This document shows, piece after piece, positions 17,414 to 26,439 of a stretch of 64,000 bases of DNA. The DNA comes from Arthrobacter sp. 131MFCol6.1 (GTDB lineage Bacteria > Actinomycetota > Actinomycetes > Actinomycetales > Micrococcaceae). Under the pieces are notes generated by a model, which was not told where the DNA came from, did not search any database, and saw nothing but the letters and a program-made list of their open reading frames with translations. The stretch's first letter is position 1; each line of letters starts with the position of its first letter. The stretch covers positions 124,001-188,000 of the forward strand of contig NZ_KB895544.1 in assembly GCF_000374925.1 (NCBI RefSeq). The letters are read 5' to 3'. Made by a program: the position numbers and the translations under genes.

Positions 17414-18031
17414 ACCTCGCCAGCAGCAACCGCCCCGCCGGCTGCCCGCACGCCCGCCGGGCATGCCCGGGAGAAGATCCTGGCCACTGCCTTCCGGCTC
17501 TTCTACGCGCAGGGCTTCCGGGCGGCCGGCATCGACACCATCATCGCGGAGTCCGGCGTCGCGAAAGCCACGTTCTACAAGTACTTTCCGGCCAAGGACG
17601 ACCTCATTCTGGCCTACCTGGAGAAGGTGGACGGCGTCTGGACCGGGCAGCTGCACGCCGCCGCCGAGGCAGCCGGCGAGGACCCGGCCGCGCAGCTCGT
17701 GGGTCTGTTCGATGCCCTGACAGCCGCCTGCCGGCGCGACGGCTACCGCGGCTGCGCCTTCATCAACGCGGCCGCCGAGTCGGCCGCCGGCACCCGCGTC
17801 CACGACCGGACTGTGGCCCACAAGCGGCAGATCCGCGCCTGGATCCGGGACCTGGCCGCACGCGCCGGCGCCCGGGACCCGGACCAGCTCGCCCGCAGCC
17901 TGACCCTGCTGCTCGACGGCGGCTTGGCCAGCGGGGTGCTCGACGGCGACCCGGACGCGGCCGCCGCAGCCGGAACTACCGCGGCCCAACTCGTGGCGGC
18001 CAGCCTCAAAACACCGCCCGCCCCCAACTGA
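17411..18031 (+). CDS. TetR-family regulator
   Basis: 206-residue repressor with an Ala/Pro-rich N-terminal leader, then an HTH (REKILATAFRLFYAQGFRAAGIDTIIAESGVAKATFYKYFPAK in outline, about residues 20-65) and a C-terminal ligand domain containing GYRGCAFINAAAE, typical of the AcrR-like group that senses electrophiles or quinones. The ligand here is unknown. The same 18-base operator stands at its own promoter and twice before the NADP oxidoreductase at 15539, which defines a small regulon. The DUF1684 gene starts 16 bases after its stop and is probably cotranscribed. Confidence 0.87.
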   Translation: MTSPAATAPPAARTPAGHAREKILATAFRLFYAQGFRAAGIDTIIAESGVAKATFYKYFPAKDDLILAYLEKVDGVWTGQLHAAAEAAGEDPAAQLVGLFDALTAACRRDGYRGCAFINAAAESAAGTRVHDRTVAHKRQIRAWIRDLAARAGARDPDQLARSLTLLLDGGLASGVLDGDPDAAAAAGTTAAQLVAASLKTPPAPN

Positions 18032-18047
18032 TCCCCTGGAGGTGCCC

Positions 18048-18908
18048 ATGACCACGCCTGAACCCGGCCCTGGCGCGAAGCCCACACCCGATGCAGCGCA
18101 GAACCCGCAGCTGGCCCGCTGGCAGCGCTTCCGGACCAGCCGCAACGCGGCCCTCGCCAGCGAGCACGGCTGGCTCACGCTGACCTCCTTCCAGTGGCTC
18201 GAAGGCGAGCCGGCCGCCGTCGAGTTCGCCCCCGGCCTCTGGTCCACGGACGGCACCGCGGCGGTCCTCACCGCCGCCGCGTCCGACGGTCTGACCCTCG
18301 TGGAAACCGGCGAACCCGTGGACGGGACCATCAGCGCCGTGCTCGCCGACGAGGAATCACTGATGTGGGTCCAGTACGGCGGCGACGACGGCCGCCAAGT
18401 GGTGGTGGAGCTCGCCATGCGGGCGGACAAGTACGCCATCCGCACGCGCGACTCCCAGTCGCCGGTGTTCACGGAGTTCGACGGCGTGCCCACCTTCGAC
18501 TTCCGCCCGGACCTGGTCATCGAGGCCCGGTTCATGCCCTATCCCGAGCCCGTGGATGTCCCGATCGGCACGGCCAACCCGCTCGTGGACGGGGTCCACC
18601 GCTCGGTCGGCGAGCTGGTCTTCCGGCTGCCCGGCACGGACCACGAGTTCCACCTGCAGGCCGAGGAGGAGAAGCTCGGCGCCCTGACGGTGACGTTCCA
18701 CGACGAGACCAACGGGGAAAGTACGGACGAGTGGCGGAAGGTGTCCACCGCAAGGCCGCGGCCAGACGGCTCCGTCATTCTGGACTTCAACCGGGCCATC
18801 AACTACCCCAGTGCCTTCACCCCGTACGGCACCTGCCCCATGCCGGTGCGGAACAACAGCCTCGACGCGAAGATCGAGGCCGGCGAGAAGGAACCCGGCC
18901 TCTTCTAG
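18048..18908 (+). CDS. DUF1684 family protein
   Basis: 286-residue soluble protein of the DUF1684 family, common in actinobacteria and of unknown function. Family features visible are the FRPDLVIEARFMPYP core, the FHDETNG turn and the C-terminal block INYPSAFTPYGTCPMP ... N-L-x3-I-x-A-G-E. The start is ATG 18048, with GGAGG five bases upstream, rather than GTG 18042. It follows the TetR gene in the same direction and is likely under its control. The stop is convergent with the acyl-CoA dehydrogenase; a duplicated TCTTCTAGACG lies between. Confidence 0.85.
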   Translation: MTTPEPGPGAKPTPDAAQNPQLARWQRFRTSRNAALASEHGWLTLTSFQWLEGEPAAVEFAPGLWSTDGTAAVLTAAASDGLTLVETGEPVDGTISAVLADEESLMWVQYGGDDGRQVVVELAMRADKYAIRTRDSQSPVFTEFDGVPTFDFRPDLVIEARFMPYPEPVDVPIGTANPLVDGVHRSVGELVFRLPGTDHEFHLQAEEEKLGALTVTFHDETNGESTDEWRKVSTARPRPDGSVILDFNRAINYPSAFTPYGTCPMPVRNNSLDAKIEAGEKEPGLF

Positions 18909-18916
18909 ACGGTCTT

Positions 18917-20203
18917 CTAGACGATCGCGGACACGCCGGTCACGGCGCGTCCCGTGATCAGGGTGTTGATCTCGAACGAGCCCTCGTAGGTGTAGATCGC
19001 CTCGGCGTCGGAGAAGATCTTGGCCATCCGGTAGTCGGTGACGATCCCGTTGCCGCCCAGCAGGGACCGGCCCATCGCCACGGTTTCGCGCATCCGGACG
19101 CTGACATAGGACTTTGCGAGGGCCACCTGCGGCATGTCCGCGGCGCCGGCGTCCTGCAGCTGGGCGATCCGGACCATCATGCCCATGCTGGCCACGGCGT
19201 TGCCGAGCATGGTCACCAGCTGCTGCTGGACCAGCTGGAACTTCGCCAGCGGGCGGCCGAACTGCTGGCGTTCGACGGCGTACTGCCGGGCGACGTCGAA
19301 CGCCGCGAGCTGCTGCCCCACGCCCTGCCAGGCCACCATGATCCGGGAACCGCGCAGGAGCTCGTTGGTGTCCTCGAAGCTGCTGATCCCGGCGAAGCGG
19401 TCCGTTTCGGCCACCCGGACGTCGGTGAAGACGATGTCCGCGTTCTGCACCGTGCGCAGGGCAATCTTGTTCTCGATCCGGCTCCGGCTCACGCCCGGCA
19501 AGGTGGCGTCGACGATGAAGCCGCGGATGCCGCCGTCGGCCTCGTCCCGGGCCCAGACCAGCATGTAGTCGCAGAACGTCCCGTTGCCGATCCAGCGCTT
19601 GGCGCCGTTGAGCACCCAGGCGTCGCCGCCGCCGGCCGCGCCGCCGGGGACCCGCCGGGCCCGGGTTTCCATCCCGCCGGCAACGTCCGAGCCGTGGTCC
19701 GGTTCGGTGAGGGCAAAGGCGCCGGTGGTGCGCAGGCTTGCCGCGTCCTCGAGCAGGCGTGCCTTTTGCTCCTCGGAGCCGAAGCCGTAGAGCGATTCCA
19801 CGAAGAGGTCATGGTGGACCAGGAAGAAGGTGGCGAGCGAGGTGTCCACCCGGGTCATTTCGGCGATGACGATCCCGGCGAACAGGTTGCTGTAGCCGCG
19901 CTGGGCCGGGGCGCTGAGCTCCAGGGCGGCCAGCTTGGGCAGGATGTGGGCCGGGAATTCGGCCTTGTTCCACCAGTCCGTGGCGAACGGGGCGACCTCG
20001 GCGGCCAGGAACTCGCGCAGCTGCACCAGCTTGGCCCGTTCCGCCGTGCTGAGCAGTGCTTCGTAATCGAAGAAGTCCGCGGTGGGCAGCCCCGCCACAG
20101 ACGGTGCGGCCGGCCCTGTCGAGGTCATTTCAGCAGGGGCCGGCCCTGTCCCGGTCATTTCGGCGGCGGCCGGCCCGGCAGGGGCCGGCCCTGTCGCGGT
20201 CAT
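18917..20203 (-). CDS. Acyl-CoA dehydrogenase
   Basis: 428-residue FAD enzyme that introduces a double bond into an acyl-CoA. Features in order are an Ala/Pro-rich leader, the helical N-terminal domain, [15 protein letters not shown] (FAD/substrate site), [16 protein letters not shown], and [20 protein letters not shown] with the Glu of the glutaryl-CoA dehydrogenase-like subgroup. ATG overlaps the SDR stop by 4 bases, so it is cotranscribed with the SDR. The leader consists of three Met-Thr-x-Thr-Gly-Pro repeats, each with its own ATG (residues 1, 16 and 25), so the true start could be any of these. With the SDR it likely serves branched-chain amino acid or short-chain acyl-CoA degradation. 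Confidence 0.88.
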   Translation of the reverse strand: MTATGPAPAGPAAAEMTGTGPAPAEMTSTGPAAPSVAGLPTADFFDYEALLSTAERAKLVQLREFLAAEVAPFATDWWNKAEFPAHILPKLAALELSAPAQRGYSNLFAGIVIAEMTRVDTSLATFFLVHHDLFVESLYGFGSEEQKARLLEDAASLRTTGAFALTEPDHGSDVAGGMETRARRVPGGAAGGGDAWVLNGAKRWIGNGTFCDYMLVWARDEADGGIRGFIVDATLPGVSRSRIENKIALRTVQNADIVFTDVRVAETDRFAGISSFEDTNELLRGSRIMVAWQGVGQQLAAFDVARQYAVERQQFGRPLAKFQLVQQQLVTMLGNAVASMGMMVRIAQLQDAGAADMPQVALAKSYVSVRMRETVAMGRSLLGGNGIVTDYRMAKIFSDAEAIYTYEGSFEINTLITGRAVTGVSAIV

Positions 20204-21021
20204 TTCGGGCCCATCCGGATGGCACCGTCGAGGCGGATCGTCTCGCCGTTGAGCATGGCGTTCTCCACAATGTGTGCGGCGAGGTTCGCGTATTCGGCCG
20301 GCCGGCCCAGCCGCGAGGGGTGCGGCACCTGCTGGCCGAGGGAGTCCTGCGCCTCCTGCGGCAGGCCGGCCATCATGGGGGTCTCGAAAATGCCCGGCGC
20401 GATGGTGACCACCCGGATCAGCGAGCGCGCGAGTTCGCGGGCAATCGGCAGCGTCATGGCGGCGACGGCCCCCTTGGAGGCGGCGTAGGCGGGCTGGCCG
20501 ATCTGGCCGTCGAACGCGGCAACGGAGGCGGTGTTGATGATGACGCCGCGTTCGGGGCCGCCGAGTTCCGTGGCGGCGGGCTCGGTGGCTGCCATGGCGG
20601 CCGCGGCGAGGCGGATCACGTTGAAGGTGCCCACCAGGTTGATCTGGATGACGCGGTTGAAGGCCTCCAGCGGGAGCACGCCGTCGCGGCCCAGGACCTT
20701 GCCGGGGGTCGCGATCCCGGCGCAGTTGACCACGATGCGCAGCGCGCCGAGGGCGGCAGCGGCGTCGACGGCGGCCTGCACCTGCGCCTCGTCCGTGACG
20801 TCGGCGGGGACAAAGACGGCGCTGCGCCCGTCCCCGGCGGCAGCGCCGGCAGCGCCGGCAGCGGCTGATGCGGTCAGCTCGGCGGCAAAGGCGTCCCCGG
20901 CGGAACCCGGCAGGTCCACGAGCACCACCGACGCGCCGGCGTCGAACAGGCGCCTGGCCGTGGCCGCTCCGAGACCGGAGGCCCCGCCCGTGATCAGCGC
21001 GACAGTACCCTTGATGTCCAT
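20200..21021 (-). CDS. Short-chain dehydrogenase, 3-hydroxyacyl-CoA dehydrogenase type II-like
   Basis: 273-residue NAD(P)-dependent SDR. Motifs: [11 protein letters not shown] (cofactor Gly motif), NCAGI, catalytic Ser in [10 protein letters not shown] and YAASKGAV (Tyr-x3-Lys). The later [10 protein letters not shown] and the overall plan resemble HSD17B10-type 3-hydroxy-2-methylbutyryl-CoA dehydrogenases of isoleucine degradation. First gene of a two-gene operon with the acyl-CoA dehydrogenase. AGGAGG stands just upstream of the ATG. The inverted repeat at 21100-21119 is a candidate operator. Confidence 0.85.
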   Translation of the reverse strand: MDIKGTVALITGGASGLGAATARRLFDAGASVVLVDLPGSAGDAFAAELTASAAAGAAGAAAGDGRSAVFVPADVTDEAQVQAAVDAAAALGALRIVVNCAGIATPGKVLGRDGVLPLEAFNRVIQINLVGTFNVIRLAAAAMAATEPAATELGGPERGVIINTASVAAFDGQIGQPAYAASKGAVAAMTLPIARELARSLIRVVTIAPGIFETPMMAGLPQEAQDSLGQQVPHPSRLGRPAEYANLAAHIVENAMLNGETIRLDGAIRMGPK

Positions 21022-21099
21022 CCATCCTCCTTGATGTGGAACCGAACCCCGGCCGCGAAGCCTCGACGCGGGCGGCGCCTGCAGAGGCGGCCCGCGGGG

Positions 21100-21119
21100 A
21101 ACATTAGTTAGTGAATGTT
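21100..21119. promoter_or_regulatory. Candidate operator before the SDR-acyl-CoA dehydrogenase operon
   Basis: AACATT-N8-AATGTT is a perfect 6-base inverted repeat about 80 bases before the SDR start, in an AT-rich patch within GC-rich DNA. The overlapping AGTTA/TAACT arms give a second possible register. TetR or FadR-like binding is plausible. Confidence 0.5.
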
Positions 21120-21203
21120 AACTGGAATGCGGCCAATGCGCACCTTTGGGCTGCACCCGCCGGGGGCGCGGTCACGGTCGCGGTCCGGACGGGCTCCCGC
21201 GAT

Positions 21204-21216
21204 TAGGCTTGAGCCA
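21204..21216 (+). promoter_or_regulatory. Leaderless promoter of the GH76-like gene
   Basis: TAGGCT at 21204-21209, six bases (TGAGCC), ATG 21216. No ribosome site upstream. Confidence 0.58.
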
Positions 21217-22406
21217 TGACCCGAGCCGACGCCTCCGCCCCCAACTGGTCCTTCCGCGCGGACGAGGCCGCCCGCTCGGTGACCAGGCTCTTCGGGCAGC
21301 GGCTCTTCTTCCTGCCCGGCACCCACATCGCCGCGATCCTCCGGCCCTCGGGCCGGCTGAAGAACCTCTCCCGGCCTTGGCACTACTGGTGGCAGGCACA
21401 CTACCTGGACTGCCTCGTGGACGCCGGCCGCCGGGAACTGGGATCCCCCGGGAATCCGGGAGCCAAGTTCGACGGCGAGAACCGGCCCAGCGCCGGCCGG
21501 CTCGCCTCCCGGCTCGTCACGGGCATCCGGCTGCGCAATTTCCTCACGGTAGTCAACAACTACTACGACGACATGGCCTGGCTGGCCCTTGCCACCCTCC
21601 GGCTGGACAAGCTCGCCGAGGACACCCGCAAGCACACCGGCCGGGAGCGCAACGCCAAGGTCCTGAAGAGCCTGACCCTGCAGTTCGACTCCGCCTCCAC
21701 GGACGACCTGGGCGGCGGTACGTTTTGGAGCACGAAGCGCGACTTCAAGAACACACCCACCACCGCACCCGTGGCCCTCTACTACGCGCGGACCGGCAAC
21801 CGGGCCAAGGCGCAGTCCCTGCTGGACTGGCTGGACGCCAGGCTCTACGAGCCCGAACAGGGCCTCTACCGCGACGGCCTGCGGATTTCAGGGACGGGCG
21901 ACGCCGTGCTGGAAGAGACCATCTACACCTATAACCAGGGGCCCGTCCTCGGCGCCCTGCTCGAACTCGGGGGCGAGTCCAACCTCGGGCGCGCGGCCGC
22001 ACTGGTCGACGCCGTGGCGCGCAACCTGACGCAGCCGGCACCGCTGCTGGGCCGCACCGCCGCCGTGCTGCGCTGCGAGGGAACCGGCGACGGCGGACTC
22101 TTCACCGGGATCCTCGTCCGTTACCTGGCCCTCGCCGCCGTCGACGAACGCCTCCCGGCCGAAACCCGGGCCACGGCGGCGGCACTCGTGAACGATACGG
22201 CCGAGGCCCTCTGGGAAGGCCGCCGGATCCTCCCCGCGCACGACCGCCTCGCCCGCCCCGGCAGCCACCTGGTCTTCTCCGACCGCACCGACGCGCCGGC
22301 ACGCCGCAGCTACCCGGAAGGCGCCGCCGTCGAACTCTCCACGCAGCTCCAGGCCTGGATGGTGCTGGAGGCGGCCGCATCGATCGCCCCGGCGCCCGCC
22401 CCGTAA
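21216..22406 (+). CDS. Glycoside hydrolase family 76-like protein
   Basis: 396-residue (alpha/alpha)6-barrel protein resembling GH76 alpha-1,6-mannanases. The motif NNYYDDMAWLALATLRL holds the adjacent Asp pair that is catalytic in GH76, and IYTYNQGPVLGALLEL is the second family block. There is no signal peptide or membrane anchor, unlike secreted fungal and Bacteroides mannanases, so it probably acts in the cytoplasm. It is a single gene with a leaderless promoter, followed by the iron transporter promoter. Substrate not established. Confidence 0.75.
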   Translation: MTRADASAPNWSFRADEAARSVTRLFGQRLFFLPGTHIAAILRPSGRLKNLSRPWHYWWQAHYLDCLVDAGRRELGSPGNPGAKFDGENRPSAGRLASRLVTGIRLRNFLTVVNNYYDDMAWLALATLRLDKLAEDTRKHTGRERNAKVLKSLTLQFDSASTDDLGGGTFWSTKRDFKNTPTTAPVALYYARTGNRAKAQSLLDWLDARLYEPEQGLYRDGLRISGTGDAVLEETIYTYNQGPVLGALLELGGESNLGRAAALVDAVARNLTQPAPLLGRTAAVLRCEGTGDGGLFTGILVRYLALAAVDERLPAETRATAAALVNDTAEALWEGRRILPAHDRLARPGSHLVFSDRTDAPARRSYPEGAAVELSTQLQAWMVLEAAASIAPAPAP

Positions 22407-22445
22407 CCTGGCGACAATTACGTCACGCAACAGTATCGTAATTCA

Positions 22446-22461
22446 TGTGATCCTCATCACT
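22446..22461. promoter_or_regulatory. CRP/GlxR-like site before the iron transporter
   Basis: TGTGATCCTCATCACT matches TGTGA-N6-TCACA at nine of ten positions. It lies 16 bases before the candidate -35 and is placed as an activator would be. Confidence 0.5.
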
Positions 22462-22476
22462 TAAACCAGCCTCAGG

Positions 22477-22506
22477 TTGGTCGCTTAGGTTTGGCTAACC
22501 TACAGT
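22477..22506 (+). promoter_or_regulatory. Iron-box promoter (DtxR/IdeR type)
   Basis: TTAGGTTTGGCTAACCTAC (22485-22503) differs at only a few positions from the DtxR/IdeR consensus TTAGGTTAGGCTAACCTAA. It sits between TTGGTC (22477-22482) and TACAGT (22501-22506), which are 18 bases apart, so iron-loaded repressor would block polymerase. This links the operon to iron starvation. Confidence 0.88.
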
Positions 22507-22586
22507 CTTTCTTAGTGAGCATGCCCTAACTTCCCCGCTCACGGGGGGCAGGGCACTACGACGACTTCCTTGAAGAAAGTAGCCCC

Positions 22587-23642
22587 ATGAAGATCCGCAC
22601 CAACGCGCTGGCGGGCATCGCCCTGGCCGCCACTGCCGCCCTGGGCCTGGCCGCCTGCGGCTCCGGTTCCTCCGCCCCGGCCGGCAGCAGCGCAGCCGGC
22701 AACGGCTCCTCCGCCGGCGAGATCACGGTCTATAACGCCCAGCACGAATCCCTGACCAAAGAGTGGATCGACGCCTTCACCGCCGAAACCGGCATCAAGG
22801 TGACCGTGCGCCAGGGCGACGACACCGAGATGTCCAACCAGATCGTCCAGGAAGGCCAGGCCTCACCGGCGGACGTCTTCCTCACCGAGAACTCCCCCGC
22901 CATGGCCCAGGTGGAAAACGCCGGCCTCTTCGCGGATGTGGACAAGGCCACCGTGGACCAGGTCCCCGCCGAATTCCGCCCCTCCACCAACAAGTGGACC
23001 GGCATCGCGGCCCGCTCCACCGTGCTGGTCTACGACAAGAACAAGATCAGCGACGACAAGCTGCCCAAGTCCATGCTGGACCTGGCCAACCCCGAGTGGA
23101 AGGGCAAGTGGGCCGCCTCGCCGTCCGGCGCCGACTTCCAGGCGATCGTCTCGGCCCTGCTGGAACTCAAGGGTGAAGCCGCCACTGAGGCATGGCTCAA
23201 GGGCATGAAGGAAAACTCCAAGCCGTACAAGGGCAACAGCACGGCCATGAAGGCCGTCAACGCCGGCGAGGTCGACGCCGCCCTGATCTACCACTACTAC
23301 TACTACGGCGACCAGGCCAAGACCGGCGAGAACTCCAACAACGTCACGCCGTTCTACTTCAAGAACCAGGACCCGGGCGCCTTCGTCTCCATCTCCGGCG
23401 GCGGCGTGCTGAAGTCCTCGAAGAACGCCGCAGCGGCCCAGTCCTTCCTGAAGTTCATCACCGGCAAGAAGGGCCAGGAAGTGCTCCAGAAGGGCACCTC
23501 CTTCGAATACGCTGTCGCTTCGGACGTCCCGTCCAACGACAAGCTGGTTCCGCTCAAGGAGTTGCAGGCCCCCACCGTGGATCCCGCCAAACTCAATTCC
23601 GCCAAGGTCACCGAACTGATGACCCAGGCAGGACTGCTGTAG
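22587..23642 (+). CDS. fbpA: Iron ABC transporter substrate-binding lipoprotein
   Basis: 351-residue extracellular Fe(III)-binding protein of the FbpA/FutA type. It has a lipoprotein signal peptide with lipobox LAAC and lipidated Cys24, then a Ser/Gly linker and the solute-binding domain starting ITVYNAQHESLTKEW. IYHYYYYGDQ contains the tyrosine cluster that coordinates Fe(III) in this family. GAAGAAAG upstream serves as ribosome site. It is first in a three-gene operon controlled by an iron box. Iron as substrate follows from the box plus the Tyr cluster; the symbol is by family. Confidence 0.9.
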   Translation: MKIRTNALAGIALAATAALGLAACGSGSSAPAGSSAAGNGSSAGEITVYNAQHESLTKEWIDAFTAETGIKVTVRQGDDTEMSNQIVQEGQASPADVFLTENSPAMAQVENAGLFADVDKATVDQVPAEFRPSTNKWTGIAARSTVLVYDKNKISDDKLPKSMLDLANPEWKGKWAASPSGADFQAIVSALLELKGEAATEAWLKGMKENSKPYKGNSTAMKAVNAGEVDAALIYHYYYYGDQAKTGENSNNVTPFYFKNQDPGAFVSISGGGVLKSSKNAAAAQSFLKFITGKKGQEVLQKGTSFEYAVASDVPSNDKLVPLKELQAPTVDPAKLNSAKVTELMTQAGLL

Positions 23643-23647
23643 CAGCA

Positions 23648-25252
23648 GTGACTAACAAGCTGGCGGTCTCCGGTCCCTCTGCGGATTTGACGACTGACAC
23701 GACGACGGCGGGCAGGGGCAAACGCCCCCGCCCGCCTTTCGGCGTCTCTGTCGTGTCCATCATCGCGGTCCTGATCGCCCTGTTTTCCCTGGTGCCCCTG
23801 GCCTACGTGGTCTTCATGACAGCCTCCACCGGCTGGGACACTGCCATCGCCCTGATTATCCGGCCGCGCGTGGGCGAGCTCCTGCTGAACACAGTGCTGC
23901 TGACAGTGGTGACGGTGCCGCTGTGCCTGGTCCTGGGCGTCGGCGGCGCGTGGCTCGTCGAACGCACCAGCCTTGTGGGCCGGAAGTGGTGGGCCGTACT
24001 GCTTGCCGCCCCGCTGGCCATCCCCGCGTTCGTCAACAGCTACGCGTGGGTTTCCGCCGTGCCGTCCCTCGGCGGGCTGTGGTCCGGGGTCCTGATCGCC
24101 ACCCTGTCCTATTTCCCCCTCGTGTACATCCCGGCCGCCGCGACGCTCAGCCGCCTGGATCCGGCGATCGAGCAGTCCGCCGCCTCCCTCGGCCTCGGCG
24201 CCTGGCGCGCGTTCTTCCGCGTGGTGCTCCCGCAGTTGCGCATCGCCATGACCGGCGGCGGGCTGCTGGTCGCCCTGCACCTGCTGGCCGAATACGGGGC
24301 ATTCGCGATGATCCGCTTCGACACCTTCACCACCGCGATCATGGTGCAGTACCAGTCCACGTTCAACGGGACGGCCGGGAACATGCTGGCCAGTGTCCTG
24401 GTGTTCCTCTGCCTGATCCTGCTGCTCGTGGAGGTCCGCAGCCGCGGCAGCGCCCGCTACGCCAGGATCGGCTCCGGGGCCCAGGCGCGCGCCTTGCGCC
24501 TGCCCCTGCACGCCTACCAGCTACCCGCCCAGCTGTCCCTGATCGCCCTCACCGGGCTGGCTTTCGGGCTGCCGCTGACGTTTGTGTTGCGCTGGATCGT
24601 CGCCGGCGGCCCGGAAATCTGGGCTGCCGAGGAATTCATGCCGGCCCTCCTGCAGACCTTGGCCTACGGCCTCGCGGCGGCCGTCGCCACCACCGTGGTC
24701 GCGTTCCCCATGGCCTACCTGGCCGTGCGGCGGCCCGGCTGGTTCAGCAAGTCCCTGGAGCTGTCCAACTACATCACCAGCTCCATGCCCGGGATCGTGG
24801 TGGGCCTGGCCTTCGTGACCGTGAGCATCCGGATGGTGCCCAGCATGTACCAGACCTCGGCGCTGCTCATCGCGGCCTACGTGCTGCTGTTCCTCCCCCG
24901 GGCCCTCGTGAACATCCGCTCGGGGCTGTCCCAGGCACCGAAGGAACTCGACGAGGCCGCCCAGGTGCTCGGCAAGCCGCCGTTGCTGGCCTTCCTGCGC
25001 GTGACGCTGCGCCTCACGGCCCCCGCCGCGGCAGGCGGCGCGGCCCTGGTGTTCCTGGGGATTGTCAACGAGCTCACCGCCACCCTCCTGCTCTCGCCCA
25101 ACGGGACCCGCACACTCGCCACGGAGTTCTGGAGCAAGAGCAGCGAGATCGACTACGCTGGCGCCGCCCCCTATGCGCTGCTGATGATCCTGATCTCAGC
25201 ACCCATGACCTACCTCCTCTTCCAGCAGTCCAAGAAAGTAGCCGGACAGTGA
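23648..25252 (+). CDS. fbpB: Iron ABC transporter permease, fused double domain
   Basis: 534-residue membrane protein with about twelve hydrophobic helices in two tandem permease halves, the fused FbpB layout. Each half carries a cytoplasmic EAA-type loop: EQSAASLGLGAWRAFFRVV in the first and ELDEAAQVLGKPPLLAFLRVT in the second. The GTG start lies five bases after the fbpA stop; an open frame upstream runs antiphase through fbpA and is not coding. No good ribosome site is visible, so translation probably depends on coupling to fbpA. The stop overlaps the ATPase start by 4 bases. Confidence 0.9.
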   Translation: MTNKLAVSGPSADLTTDTTTAGRGKRPRPPFGVSVVSIIAVLIALFSLVPLAYVVFMTASTGWDTAIALIIRPRVGELLLNTVLLTVVTVPLCLVLGVGGAWLVERTSLVGRKWWAVLLAAPLAIPAFVNSYAWVSAVPSLGGLWSGVLIATLSYFPLVYIPAAATLSRLDPAIEQSAASLGLGAWRAFFRVVLPQLRIAMTGGGLLVALHLLAEYGAFAMIRFDTFTTAIMVQYQSTFNGTAGNMLASVLVFLCLILLLVEVRSRGSARYARIGSGAQARALRLPLHAYQLPAQLSLIALTGLAFGLPLTFVLRWIVAGGPEIWAAEEFMPALLQTLAYGLAAAVATTVVAFPMAYLAVRRPGWFSKSLELSNYITSSMPGIVVGLAFVTVSIRMVPSMYQTSALLIAAYVLLFLPRALVNIRSGLSQAPKELDEAAQVLGKPPLLAFLRVTLRLTAPAAAGGAALVFLGIVNELTATLLLSPNGTRTLATEFWSKSSEIDYAGAAPYALLMILISAPMTYLLFQQSKKVAGQ

Positions 25253-26439
25253 CCGATATTTACCCGTCGCGTGAGGCCCCCTCGCGTCTCCCCGAGCCGC
25301 GGGTCGCGGCTTCCGTGGCCACCAGCACCAACAGCCACCTGGAAATCGACGCGGTCACCAAAAACTTTGGGCCCCAGGCCGTCCTCAAGGGCGTCAACCT
25401 CTCCGTCGCCAAGGGCGGAACGACGGCGATCGTGGGACCCTCCGGCTCCGGCAAGACCACGCTCCTGCGCCTGATTGCCGGCTTCGAACACCCGGACACC
25501 GGCAGCATCTCGCTCAACGGGATCAAGGTGGCCGGGGAGAACGCCTGGGTCCCGGCCCACAAGCGGCACGTCGGCTATGTCGCCCAGGACGGCGCCTTGT
25601 TCCCGCACCTGACGGTCGGACAGAACATCTCCTTCGGGCTGGACGCCGCCCAGCTCCCCGGCGGGCGCCGCGGTGTCAAGGCCCGGGTGGGCGAGCTGCT
25701 GGAAATGGTCTCCCTGGACCCGGCGATGGCCAAGCGCCGTCCGCACCAGCTCTCCGGCGGGCAGCAGCAGCGGGTCGCCCTGGCCCGGGCGCTGGCCCGC
25801 AAGCCCGCGCTCATGCTGCTGGACGAGCCCTTCTCCGCCCTGGACGCCGGCCTGCGCGTGGCCACCCGCCGCGCCGTGGCCCAGGTCCTGAAGGACGCCG
25901 GCGTCACCACGATCCTCGTCACGCATGACCAGGCCGAGGCGTTGTCCTTCGCCGACCAGGTGGCCGTCATGCGCGGCGGCAAGCTGGCCCAGATCGGCAA
26001 CCCGTTCGTCGTCTACACGCGCCCGGCGGACCGTGCCACCGCCGAGTTCCTGGGCGACGCCGTGATCCTGGATGCCTGGATGGAAGGTTCCCTGGCCACG
26101 TGTTCGCTCGGCGGGATCCCCGTGCGCCGCCCGCCGGCCCAGGGCCGGGTCCAGCTGATGCTGCGGCCCGAGCAGATCCGCATTTCCGAGGACGGCCCCA
26201 TCCGCGGCACGGTGGTGGACACGGACTACTTCGGCCCCGAGACCACGGTGCGGCTCCAACTCCCCGTCCCGCCGGTCCTTGCCGCCGGCGCCGTCCCGGA
26301 CCACCGCTACCCCGGCGGCGGGGAAATCATCACCATCCGGCACTGGAACGCCTCGATCGCCCGCCCCGGCACGGAGCTGCGGCTTCGCGTGGTGGGCGAG
26401 GCCGTCGCCTTCCCGATGGAAGAGCAGCAGTCCCAATAG
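25249..26439 (+). CDS. fbpC: Iron ABC transporter ATPase
   Basis: 396-residue ABC ATPase that energises the permease. Walker A is GPSGSGKTT, the Q-loop lies in YVAQDG, the signature is LSGGQQQRVALARAL, Walker B is LMLLDEPFSALD and the H-loop is in VTHDQAEAL. The C-terminal 120 residues form a TOBE-like regulatory domain, including LMLRPEQIRIS. The GTG start overlaps the permease stop (GTGA). It ends the iron operon; lower-GC DNA follows. Confidence 0.9.
   Translation: MTDIYPSREAPSRLPEPRVAASVATSTNSHLEIDAVTKNFGPQAVLKGVNLSVAKGGTTAIVGPSGSGKTTLLRLIAGFEHPDTGSISLNGIKVAGENAWVPAHKRHVGYVAQDGALFPHLTVGQNISFGLDAAQLPGGRRGVKARVGELLEMVSLDPAMAKRRPHQLSGGQQQRVALARALARKPALMLLDEPFSALDAGLRVATRRAVAQVLKDAGVTTILVTHDQAEALSFADQVAVMRGGKLAQIGNPFVVYTRPADRATAEFLGDAVILDAWMEGSLATCSLGGIPVRRPPAQGRVQLMLRPEQIRISEDGPIRGTVVDTDYFGPETTVRLQLPVPPVLAAGAVPDHRYPGGGEIITIRHWNASIARPGTELRLRVVGEAVAFPMEEQQSQ

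Noticed and set aside
23192..23647. N-terminal extension of the iron permease frame into fbpA
   Set aside because: This part is low-complexity Arg/Gln/His-rich out-of-frame translation of fbpA; membrane sequence begins only after GTG 23648.
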